Below are positions 35,032-47,100 of a stretch of DNA of 64,000 nucleotides, piece after piece. Source of the DNA: Sycon ciliatum (Eukaryota > Porifera > Calcarea > Leucosolenida > Sycettidae); the NCBI RefSeq assembly GCF_964019385.1, contig NC_088645.1:19652680-19716679 (forward strand), in the 5' to 3' direction. Under the pieces are notes generated by a model. The model did no database searches. It had not been told where the DNA came from and worked only from the letters and a program-made list of their open reading frames with translations. Position 1 is the stretch's first letter. Every line of letters begins with the position of its first letter. Made by a program: the position numbers and the translations under genes.

Positions 35032-38000
35032 ATGGCACAGGCCAGAGTGCTACTGCATCGTCAGTCTACAAATCCCGCACACTGTCTACTGGCACTGCTG
35101 TTAATCGGAGGTGAGATGCTTCTGGTTGGTTGGTTGGCGGGTTTTTATTTCACTTCGCACATTCAAACGGGAGGACGACCCAATAAAATGATGGCGAAGG
35201 CTTAGCTTAGAAGTGGCTATGGAAGAACATAGTAAAGGCTATGGAAGCACATAGTAAGAGAGTAGGATACTAATAACTGCGAGTAAACGGGGGGGGGGGA
35301 GGGGAGAGAATACAATGTATCTGTGATACTACGTGAGGATCACTGAACTGCACGGGGAGGGAGAGCAGAGCGATTAGCAGCAACTCGAACTACTCCCTAC
35401 AGGCGTGTGGTACACATGCATGCTTAAACTCAGGGAGCCGGGTAATTGTGCGGACCTCACCAGGGAGAGCGTTCCACAGCAGAGCACCAGCAACAGAAAA
35501 TCTCCGCTGACCGCGGCGGCTACGGTTTGCCTGGCTCAGTAGGCCATTTGACTGCTGATGGCGGGTAGGGGTGCCTTGTGCCGGGGTAAGAAGCTGGGCG
35601 AGCACAGGCCAAGGCATCTTCTCGACGTCATCAGAAACTGGAATTCGACGCGATATCGGGCAGTGCGTCGGAGTCGCTACGACATGTCATAGACGTCGCG
35701 AAGGAGAAAGGGTCGTCGAGCTGGCTGACGTGCCGTCAACTTAAGAAGTATCATTTTAATTTATCAAAGGGAGAGTTTTGGGACGGACTCTGCCTCCGTT
35801 ACGGATGGACACCGGCCAGGGTACCGTCACACTGCTCTTGCAGCCAAGAGGCAACTGTCGCGCATTCCCTGTCGTGCCACTATGGAGGGTTTCCCTCCAT
35901 TAGACACAATGGTATTCGGGACGTCACGGCCCGGGTGCTGGACGAGGTGTGCACCAGTGTGTCCATCGAGCCCTTGCTGCAACCGCTGACGGGGGAGCGT
36001 CGTCGCTACCGGACCGCAAATGTGGAAGACCGTGCCAAGTTGGATGACGGTGCCAATGGTTTGTGGGGCAGTCGTTTTGAGCGTACACTTACAGTCAACT
36101 TCGCTAATAACGACTGCGGATATAACGACAATTCGCGAATAACGACCGAATTTCCATGCCCAGAGCAAAGTCCCATCTAACTGTATACATTTAACTTCGG
36201 ATATAACGACTATCTGAATAACGACAATTCGCGTATAGCGACATGCTTTTAGTGCCCCGTGGTCATATTCACTGCTTGAATAACGACTTTCTGGGCTTTT
36301 GACAGCTATTTCAAGTACCTGTCAGTCAAGTACAGTCATGTACCTGTCATGCAGAAGTACCAGAACCTATGGTGCACTGGTGATGGATATTATTGCACAC
36401 ATGCAAGAAAATGCAGCCAAGGGGGGGGGGGGGCTTTTTCTTCCTTTTTTATGTTGGCTTCAAAATTGTTGGATTTACCAGCACACCTATATGTATACAA
36501 TGTACATGTAGTTGCACATGATTGTACAGTAATCATCATACATGTACATATCTCTGGCCCTGTAGATGGCTCAAAAAGGCATATTTTTCAATTGATTTCC
36601 CTTGCATATTGAATTTTTAGTTCCTTTCAACTGCTATGAAAATAAAGTACACATTGACATAGAGCAAGAAAAGACCTTGATTTTGATATGCATATCATAC
36701 TATACAAAATATGGGTCACATACATTCAAATGGGACTTCGGTTATAAGGACACTTCGCGAATAAGGACACTTTTCTGATGCCCCGCCGAATGTCGTTATT
36801 GGCGAAGTTGACTGTATTGATATTATTATTTTACGCATTCCCGCGTTGAAGTGTAGCAGCAGTATGCTGCGTCCAGAGCTTCGCTTATGCAGAACTTATT
36901 GATATATGGGTTTTTAATCCTCACTCATGCTCAAATCGATCTGCACCACATACTATTGTGTGTCAGCGACATGAAAAAGAAAAGAGAAGGCACTATGAGG
37001 AGCGGGTGAGGCAGGTTGAGCAAGCCTCCTTTGTTCCGGCGGTCATGTCAGCCAGTGGCGGAATGGGTTCAGCATCAACAGCACTGTATAAACGAATTGC
37101 TCATCTGTTGACTGAGAAGAGGGGTGAGCCTTACTCTCATGTTATGGCATTTGTTAGATGCAGGATTTCCTTCAGCCTTCTGAAATCCTGTATCATGTGC
37201 ATTCGCGGTTGTAGGCGTTTAAATTTTAGTGTGAAATTTGCACCCTCCTGCGGAGCCCACGCTGCTTTGATGTGGCGGGGGCTCGTTTGCCGACGTAACC
37301 GTCGGAGAACATCATGAACAATGGACTGACCAATTATTCACTTGTCCTGTCTTTATAAATAACATGTTATAGCACAGGGCTGGTGCGGGCGTGGATGCAC
37401 CGCCAGATGTGATCAATATTTTTTGCCTGTAGAGCTCGCTGACACGGTACAGGGAGTGAGCAGTGAGCAGCGGCTGCATGGCTGTCCGGGGCGGGTTGCC
37501 ATCGATACAGCGGATGGCTCTGTTTTGCGCGGTGTGCATTCGTTTCAGTTGACCCTCTCGCATTGCGGCTGAAAGGCAGCAGGAGCCATAAAGCAGGTCG
37601 GGCATTATGACCGCCTTTACATCACCTGACGAGACCGTCTTGATAGGCTTCGGCGTGCCCGCCACAAGGCGCCAATTTTTTTGGCAACCTTGGTGACCAC
37701 ATAGTTTACATGGGTGTCCCAATCTAGGCGATTGTCAAGGTGAACGCCGAGGTAGCGCGCAGAAGACGCTGAAGGCAGGAGACAGTCGCCGCTTTTGACT
37801 GTTACTTCCTGTACATGCTGCTGGGGAGAGATAGTCAGAACCTGGCTCTTGGCGGCGTTCAAGATGAGGCCTCGGGACTTCAGCCAACCGGCCAGAGCAG
37901 TTGCCGCTGTGGTGAGGGTTCTGGACGCTTCCGCCGCTGAGGCCTGGGAGTCGTACAGGGCTTTGTCATCTGCAAATTAAAAAAAGATGTGAGCGAGTAT

Positions 38001-41000
38001 AGTACAGGCAAGTTTGAGTTTTTTTATCTCTGTAGGTTTTCGTCATTTTTTCGCAGCCCACCCGGCATCAGGCCGGAGTGGAGCCCTTAGGAGCTAGGAG
38101 TCGTAGTGTAGTGTAGAGTAGGTGCTAGTTTCAGTAGCTGTCACTCCCTGACCTACTCTCCGCCATGGACGAGCTGGCAGCTGAACCCCTGAGACTTCTG
38201 TGCAGTCTGCCAGGCATCGAAGCCAATGTCCTCAGCTTGATCCAGCAATTGTCGTCGTATGTAAGTGAGTCTAGAGATCGAGAGGAATGCGTGAAACGGC
38301 GTGTGGATGAGCTATGTACACACGTTTCAGAGTTACGAGGCGAACTGAGCTCCTTGAAGCAGTCCGCCATTGCCCATGTCGACCAACAGCAACAAAAAGG
38401 CGAGGAGGTCAAGGAGAGTGCATCTAGTAGTACGTCACAAGAGTACCCGTACTAGCATTGGAAAGTCTAAGCCGCGCGCAAATAGTGAAAACAAGCCAAA
38501 GCAGCAGGCAGAACACGTGGGAACGCACACTGAACTCGGTACCCGTAGCGCTGCCACACCCTGGCACACAAGCATGCCCTCAGTGGACACGGAAACTGAG
38601 TACAATGTCATGTGCGCTAACGCAGAGGGTACTGAGCTCCTGCCAGTCAAGAACTCCAAGCCTGTGTTCAGCACCATTACGGACGACTCTTGGAAGTTGG
38701 TCTCTGCAGGACCACCCAAGGCCAAGCGCTCTGTTGCCTACGTGGGCAACATCTCCCCAGATTGCACAGAGGGCCGCCTGAAACAGTTCATCATGGACAG
38801 AAGCGAACAGGCATTGTCAGGCTCTTCCATTCCCGTGCATACCTGCAGTGTACATGTAGGAGAGAGTGGACGAGTATCAGCCAGAGTCACTGAAGATGCC
38901 ACCTCCATGCCTATTGTGACTGCCCCCAACTTCTGGCCTAGGCCTTTGTACTGCCGACCGTGGCGCCTCTCCAAAAACCCTGGCGGAAACCGCAGCAGCA
39001 ACAGCGAAAACAGCAGCAACAGCGAAAACAGCAGCAGCACCGACAACAGCAGCAGCAGCAGCAGCAGCAGCGACAACAGCAGCAACAGCAGCAGCAGGAA
39101 CAACAGCAGCAGCAACAGCAGCAGCACCGCAGAATCTTCCGCACCACAGGCAAACACCACTGGCAACGCAAGCAGTGCAGATGAAAGGGACAGTGAGGAT
39201 GGGAGCTCTGCCGATGCCGGTACCTCGAGTCGGACTCCAGGGATGAAAGCTCGCGCCCACCAGCGAGATTCACCACCTGCAGACCAAGCAGCCAAGTATT
39301 CTGTTTCAGTTGGCAATGCGTTTGCACCCCTCAGCCGGTAATGACCAACAAAACGCACCCTTCGCCAGCTCAACCCATCAAAGGCAACCGGGCCGGATAG
39401 GATACCGGCACGAGTGTTGAAACCCTGCTCTGCTGAACTGGCGCAACCGCTTTCCATACTGTTTACCCAATGCTTCCAAACTGGAATACAGCCCAAGACA
39501 TGGAAGATTGCCAACATAGTTCCTATATTCAAACGGAAATCAAAGTCTCTACCCTCCAATTGCCGTCCAGTTTCGCTCTTGTGTATTCTGTCCAAGGTGA
39601 TGGAGACAATCATCAACAGAACAATCACAAATTTTCTCGAGTCGAACAGCGTCTTCTCCACCACACAGTTTGGATTTCGCCATGGTCATAGTGCAGCTGA
39701 CCTCCTTACCAGCCTCCACCACCAATGGCTGCATACAGCCGGGGGAGAAAGGTGCAGCACGCATACTCGCCATTGACATCGCTGGTGCGTTTGATCGCGT
39801 ATCACACCCCGGTGTGCTACACAAGTCCGACGTATACGGTCTGCGTGGGTAACTGCACCAGTGGCTCAGCAGCTACCTCAGTGAACGCTACCTTCAAGTG
39901 GTCATTTGTGGCCAGACATCCGCAAGGCTCCCAAGTCAGGCTGGAGTCCCCCAGGGCAGTATTCTGGGTCCGACTCTCTTCCTCGTGTACGTGAGCGACT
40001 GCGAGGACCACGTACCAGCCGGTGCTGACCTAGCCTCGTTCGCAGACGACACTACGCTGTATGCCAACATCACCCCGACCACCCAAGAAGATACCACCCG
40101 AGCCCTCCAGCTAGCAGTCAACAACATCTCCGGCTGGGGTCAAGAATGGAAAATAAAATTTGAACCCGCCAAATCCCAGGCACTGACTGTCAGCTTCCAC
40201 CGCACCCAATGGGACATGCCACCGATTGACTTCAACGGATCCAATTTGACGGAACAAGAGGAGCTCAAAATCTTAGGCATCAGTTTCGATGGTCAGCTTA
40301 CCTTCCGGCGCCACCTTCGTAACGTAGCCCTCCGGGAAACACAGTGACTTGGCGCTTTGTGTAAGGCTTTCCACCTCCTAGACGTGCCCGGTCGCATCCA
40401 AGCCTACAATGCTTTTGTGCTCCCAGTGATGGAGTACTGTCCTATTGTCTGGATGGGAGCGGCCCCATCCCATCTTGCAAGACTCGACCATGTGCAAGCC
40501 CGTGCCATCGCCCCAATGTGTTGGCTGCCGAGTCTCGCTCTTCGTCGGATGGTTGCAGCACTTTGCCTCCTGTACAAGATGCATTGTCTGGATGCACATC
40601 CCCTTCTACAGAGGAAGCTGCCACCCCAGCAGCCCCAACACCGAACAGTCCACTCCACCCGTAGTACATTCCAGAGATGTAATGCTCACGCACACCAACT
40701 GGCCAATGAACTTCCAGTCCGTTCCCGAAAAAACCTGTGTCGAGCCTACCCTCATGCAGTTGTCCCCGTCTGGAACCAGCTGCCCGCCGGAGTCTTCTCT
40801 GGTCCATTCTGCACCAAGAACTTGCAACACTTCAAAGTTGCAGCCAACCGCTATTTGAAGACCGACGACTGGTGGTGGGCACATGACCATCTCTGATTAT
40901 CAGCATCATATCTGCCTCACCCCATGACTTCCAAATTCCGCTACACATACTATTCCCAATAGCGTCTGTTCTTCTTCTCTCTCCTTCTCCTGCTAGAACT

Positions 41001-43957
41001 GTCAGTCTTATCCTTCCCCTCCTTCTATTGTACGGTCTCTCCTCCTAACATTTCCTATCATGTACCTGTCACTCCTTTTATTTTTCCTTTGTTTTTTGGT
41101 GCGTTTTATGTCCCCATGACGTCGAGACCTCCAGTCGGCTGAGAGCAAAAGCCTCACCATCACTATGCTCCCACTATGCAATTTGTTGTCTTTGCCTGTG
41201 AGCTGTGATCATTGTAAAAAATAAAAAAATAAAAAAATTGAGCAGGGCTGGTTGAAGGCGAGATGAGGATCCGCTGCTTGCGGCCGGACAAGTAGTCGAC
41301 GAACCAACTAAGGGCTTTTCCAGAAATTCCAACCGCAAGGAGGTCTTGGATTAACTTGTCGTGGTGCACTTTATCAAAATCCTTCGACATGTCTAGTAGG
41401 CACAGCCCTGTGGTCTTGCCACTGTCTTTCGCCTTCTGCTGATTATCAATCAGCACACAGAGGGCGTCTTCCGTAGAACATTTCTTGCGGAAGGCAAATT
41501 GTGTTTCGGGTAATGCCTTGGTCAAGTCCAAATGACGAACTAACTGGTGTAGCACTACCCTCTCCAGCAACTTGGACACTATTGGAAGAAGGGATACCGG
41601 TCTATAGTTGGTGGGGACTGATGGGTCACCAGCATTGTACAGTGGCACGACAGACGCCCATTTAAATGCAGATGGAATGGTTCCAGTCCTCAGCGAGGTG
41701 CAGAACAGCACAGCAAGAGAATATGCAAGCAAGTCAGCACACTGCTGTAGCAGAGAGCCCGGTATGCCGTCACTACCTGCGGCTTTCCGCGCATCCAACT
41801 TCTCAAGGAGACGTCGGACGTCTGCAGGAGTCACAGGATCAAGTTCGGTCAAGGAGACGGGTCCAGCGGGACCGTGCGGGGTGCAGAGTTGTTCAGGACG
41901 GTTGGGATCGGTGACAATGGAGTGGAACGTGTCGGCCACCTCACTGATGCTACAACTAGGATTTTGGCGGTGACGTAAACGCCCAGTGACTGCATTAATG
42001 GCCCAAGACTTCCTAGGGTTGGCCACATTTTCTTCGCACTGACGGGAGAAGTACTCGTTTCGCTTGCGCCGATACGCATTCCGAGCAGTGCTACGTGCTT
42101 GTTTGAACTGTGCATACAGTGTGCCGTTTGTCCTATCCTTCCGCCAACGGCTGTACAGCCGCCGTTTACGCTGTTCGAGCTGGTGCAGCTCTCTGTCAGA
42201 CCAGGGAGGTATCGCCCTCCGGGAAGGCTTAGAGTTGTGCAGAGGGGCATGCTTGTCCAAAACGTACAGGAACTTAGTGTGCCACTCTTTCCACATGCGA
42301 TTTACATCATTGTGATCCGAGAAATCATGTAGAGAAGCCTCAAGGATATCTTGCCAAAAAGAGGTAATGTCAACGCCACGTATATTCCTGGTCAGCCGCG
42401 ACGTCGTGGATGACGAGGGTGGAACGTCAACGGCAAGCTGAATAAAGGCTTCCACAGCGCTGTGGTCACTAATATCAGTGGGCACAACCGTTGCTAGGGA
42501 CACTAGCGCCTGGTTGGTCAATATGAGATCGATCATCGTGCCTTCAGAGCACTGTGGAGTTTCACGGGTCGGCTGCGTGACGATGTTCTGGAGACCAAAC
42601 GCACCACAGAGGTCGGTGAGGTGTTTGTGCTGGGGTGCGGGATGGCCTGGGACCATATTGACATTAAAGCTTCTTTATCGAGTTTATGTATTTATTTGTT
42701 AAACTCACTGTCATAGGATATGGAGTAGCGGTAACGGCATTATGTTGAGGAACCCCAGAGATGAGGGTCATAGAATGGTAAAAGTGACAAAAAAATTAAA
42801 ATAGACCGAATGGAACAATGAGGCAAGCTTATCAATGCATCTAGCTAGATCGATAGCATCTTAGATATTTCTGTTCATAAGTCTCATTTTCATTTCGTTT
42901 CTCACGGTTTTTACCAAGTACTGGTGTCGGGGATGGCAGACTATGATTGACTTTGGTCATTCTGCCTCGCGTTTGCCCAAGGTTATGTATAATATTATTG
43001 CACCGCACCAGGCAGAGGCCATCTAGGCCACCTTGATCATGCTCGATTTGTAGTTGTGCCTGATGGCATCAGTGACTTCCCTACCTGCGAACATAGATAA
43101 AGGTACCAGGAGGTTTTTGGCAAACCTCTACAAGCATTCATATCCATGACGAGGCATATTGAAGGGATATGCTTTATAACAATCCATGAACACACCCGGC
43201 ACAGACCACCACGCATCGTTCGTTGTCTACCGAGCCGGAGGACTCTCATTTGTAACAATCAATGAGTCGTCTTTCTCCCGTTTAGCACCTTTCTCTCAAA
43301 CCAGTGGAATATTTTATGTGTCCTCTTTGCTTTTGTTCAGGGTTGTGTGCTGTTTCAGGCAACAGCATATGCACTCCTGAATCAGGTCATTTGCAGTTGG
43401 CCCAGCGAAGCCCGTCAAAACCAATTGTATATCCACCAAACCCTAAGATCACGGATCCCAACGGCACGGATGTTGTGTGGACGTTCAACTTCAGCCACGA
43501 ATGCACGCTCCTCTTAGAGAAGATAGAGTTTTCCTTCACTGGTGCTTGCAAATTTCAGCTACATAATAGCGAGGTTGGACTGGAGGACATATCCGTACGC
43601 ATGGCAAGCGGGTGGGAATTAACTACCATCGATGTGAATGAACGCACCGCCAACATGATGGGCGAACCAAGGGACACAAATGATGGCAGTCGATACTTTA
43701 CTTTCACCGCCAAAAGGAGTGAGTCGGCTGGATGTAACGTTAGCGGGGTCGTGTTGCGCACTGAAGGTAAGCAGCAGTGGAGTAGTGTAGATTGCTAATA
43801 GCTGTGACCATGCACAACACTTGTTGTCGTTGTTGTCGTCGTCATCGTCGTTGGCGTCGTCGTCCTTGTCGTCGTCGTCGTGGTTTTTATTGTTGTTGTT
43901 TTTGTTGTTGTTGTTGTTGTGGTTGTTGTTGTTGTTGTTGTTGTTGTTGTAGTTGTT

Positions 43958-44056
<99 letters not shown>

Positions 44057-44072
44057 CTTGTTGTTCTTGTTC

Positions 44073-44120
<48 letters not shown>

Positions 44121-44147
44121 TTGCTTGTGTTGTTGTTGTTGTTGTTT

Positions 44148-44188
<41 letters not shown>

Positions 44189-47100
44189 GCTCTTGTTGTT
44201 GTTGTTGTTGTTTGAAATATTTTATTCTCACGATGGCCTGCGGCCAATAAGAGAAGTTTCAAATCTTTATTCTCACGATAGCCAGTGGCCAATAAGAGAT
44301 AATAGTGTAAGAAAGGAGAAAGAGTGAGGAAGAATTGGGTGGGCAGAGCCTAGGGGTTAATGACTACTTTTAAAGTGTACGGGCAGGGGTGCCTGGGGTG
44401 GTCGCTACACGAGCATACAGAGTTGCGTACTTAAGTGTACGGGCAGGGGTGGTCGCTACACGAGCATACAGAGTTATGTACTTAAGTATACGGGCAGGGG
44501 TGGTCGCTCCAGGAGCATACAGAGTTGTGCAACAGCAGGGGTATCTGGGATTTGAAGGGAGTACGAGAAGGTATTTCGCGAAGCTGGGTGGGCAAGCAAT
44601 TAAAGTAATGAAGGGCCTTGTGCAAGGGAGAATGGAGACAGTGGTCAGTCCGCGGAGTTGGCAAGTGCCAAGTACGAGAGCGACGTAAATAGACCAATCC
44701 CGAAAAGATTGTCTTGGTTCGTGAAAGGGGGCACGCGTGCAAGTCAGCACGTGTGAAGTGCATCGTTTTGTATTCAGTTTGTGTGTGTCAGCTCATGGCG
44801 GAGGAGAGAGAGACTTTTGCTCGCCGAGCTGAAGCTAAAGGATTTGATGGAGCTAGTCAAAGGACCTTCGGTACCTTAGGTAGACCCTGACGGAGTTTGG
44901 AGGCCAGATAGCTCTCGGTGAGGAGAGAAACATTCGCGTGGTGATCGACTCTCCGTAAAAAATGCAAGCTACATAGCGCCGACATACTGCAACAGCCACG
45001 ATTTCAGCTAACTTCTTGAGCTGCTGCTTCACAAAGTTCAACTATTCACAAGTCCTGACTGTCGTAGTCTGAAGCTGGAGTCTCATCGCCCACCTACAGG
45101 TAGCTTTTGGAGCTGATGGATTTCCCGACTTGTGGAGCTATTTAGGGGCTTTGAGAGCCCCTTGTCGATACCTCTAATGACTTTGATCTTCGGTTTTTAT
45201 AGGTTTCCGCAAGCTGTTGACAAAGGAAATTCGTACAGATGAAAGAATCCGGGAGGCAAAACCGTACACACTTCTGAAATGCGTAGCTTTTAGTAGTACA
45301 CCGTACATTTTATGCAGAGTTCACTATCTGCACCGTACTATAATGCATACATGGAGTTGCACGCACCAGTTTAAAGTACAGTGTATATTCAGAGGGCTTT
45401 AAACCAATCCAAGGCCCCCGACGCGTCATCAAGAGTAGTAAAATAACGATTGAGTGGGCTTTAAACTCTGATAAGGCCCTTGGCGGGAATGTCGCTGATT
45501 GGTCTTTTCCTGGACAACGAGACAGAACTCGTTCTAAGTTAACTTACAGGTACGCGCGAAATAGCAAATATACGAAAGGAAAGAGTACTGCATAATGTTC
45601 TGTATAAAAGGGTAATATTCGAACTTAGCAGGACGCGTTAATGACGTGATAAGCGGAGGTAACAGCAAGAGTAGAAATGTACCCAAGACGTGCTAGAGTT
45701 GATGGCCAGTTCGTTGTAGAGAGTCAGTACTGTTCCTTCGTCCTTTTCTTTACTATCAGTGGAAACGTGTCAATGTTTTACCGTCTCTCCAATGTCATCT
45801 AATTCATACAAGTACAGTAAATGCTGCACCCTCAACCCAGCGGAATCCTGTGTTACACGGACAAATTGTCCATGCACCAAAGTGTTGTGGATCGAATGTG
45901 AATGCCTGAATCAAGCAGAACCCTGTGATATCAGGACAGTTTCCGCTGCACCAAGGGGTGATCGTTAGTGACAGGTTATACTTTACCTGCATTATTGTGA
46001 AAACAGTGGGGACATGGTAAGGCATCGAAAAAAGTGTTTTACTCCGTTATCAAAAATATATCTCCCATAAATAATCAATCTCCGTACTGCTAGCTGTTCC
46101 GTCTATAATAGGTCTTATCCCCGAGCTTAGTGACTGGCCAAACCTTTAAAAAAACATCTACTTCTCCGCGTCAACGAAATTGTCGCAGTTTGACTAGTGA
46201 CTTGTCACTTGGTACTGACAACTCCATAAGCGAAGCCATTCAAAACTTATTACACAGTATGATAGTCTGAAGACTAGAGTAACGTTCCAGGACAGTTGGA
46301 CTGAGAGGTTTCATGCAGAGATGAAGTCCTCGTAGTCGCTGATGTCAATGGACGCAAAAATATCGTTCCGAAATATTTCAAGGAAGGTTGAAAGTTGGTC
46401 GCGCCTCATCTCAAACGCTTTGACTTTCTCCACAGGACAAGAGCTGCTATGCTTGTCGTCTGCTAGCTCTGGATGATTTCTACTTCACCACCAACGAAGC
46501 CTAGTAAGAATACACGATCGTTGCGAGGTCGGTTGATTACCGTCGGCGAAATCACCTCGATCTTGAAAAGAACATTTTTTAGCCGAGGCATGCCCATTTA
46601 TTTTACCGTAGCTGTGTGGTCACAGCTCATGCAGGTAAGTGTACTATCACGTCCAGCGCGCCCTCTTTTTCAGCATCACTGGTGTACCATAGTACGGCAC
46701 CTGCGCGTGCATCACTAGCAATACGTGTAGAGTCTACACGGCTCTTGCAAGTACAATCATGTACTGAGTGTCTCAGCCAGAGCGACAAATTTTATCGCTG
46801 TTGCAGGCAATTAGTTTGCTGACCCCTCGATGTTTCTCCAAGCCCTGCCACTTGTTCCACGAAGTCATTCTCACCCCAGCTAAGGTAAAACAGTGATGAG
46901 GCTTGAGTGAATGGCCATAAGCACGAGAAATGTGCAGGCTTCAACGCCTGACTGATCTCAGCGAGTCGAAATTACCATCGCAGCGACACCAGCGAAGAAA
47001 TTGCGTCTAGTTCAAAAATTCCCGCTTTCAATAACAGAAAATAGAACTTTGCCGTCACCCTATACTGATGACTATCGCCTATGTCCGATTCCTTGCCTCT

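Larger units (their letters stand above)
35655..37290 (+). pseudogene. Retroelement C-terminal zinc-knuckle/endonuclease-like gene, split by two insertions
   Basis: An open frame from about 35670 encodes KEKGSSSWLTCRQL, FWDGLCLRYGWTP, a Cys/His cluster (CSCSQEATVAHSLSC), GGFPSIRHNGIRDVTARVL and RAKLDDGANGLWGSRFERT. It stops at a Tigger-like MITE (36092) and a 73-bp insertion (36824), then resumes at about 36903 with DIWVFNPHSCSNRS and 36958-37200 with RHEKEKRRHYEERVRQVEQA, GGMG and RCRISFSLLKSCIMCIRG. From memory this conserved protein accompanies RT genes in cnidarian and sponge genomes and could be a restriction-like nuclease; that assignment is uncertain. A 1-nt indel at the scar also breaks the frame. 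Confidence 0.65.
37981..41235 (+). mobile_element. LINE copy A, inserted into LINE copy B
   Basis: Contains a 5' leader (37981-38164), ORF1 (38165-39341), an RT lacking an endonuclease (39350-40896) and a 3' UTR ending in a TAAAAAA-type tail at 41235. Both flanks are minus-strand LINE B sequence whose halves match in order, so A inserted into B. Its orientation is that of gene 2. Confidence 0.85.

Noticed and set aside
36958-37317. Stand-alone 119-residue basic protein gene
   Set aside because: Its sequence continues the interrupted endonuclease-like gene to its left; it is the 3' part of that pseudogene.
43880-44327. Long Cys-, Val- or Leu-rich ORFs on both strands
   Set aside because: All are translations of the (GTT)n microsatellite.
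45217-46640. Extra gene 2 exons (acceptor-like TTTTTATAG at 45200, donor-like CAGGTAAGTG at 46632)
   Set aside because: The enclosed frames have no domain, and exons 2 and 3 already join in phase without them. An alternative exon cannot be excluded.
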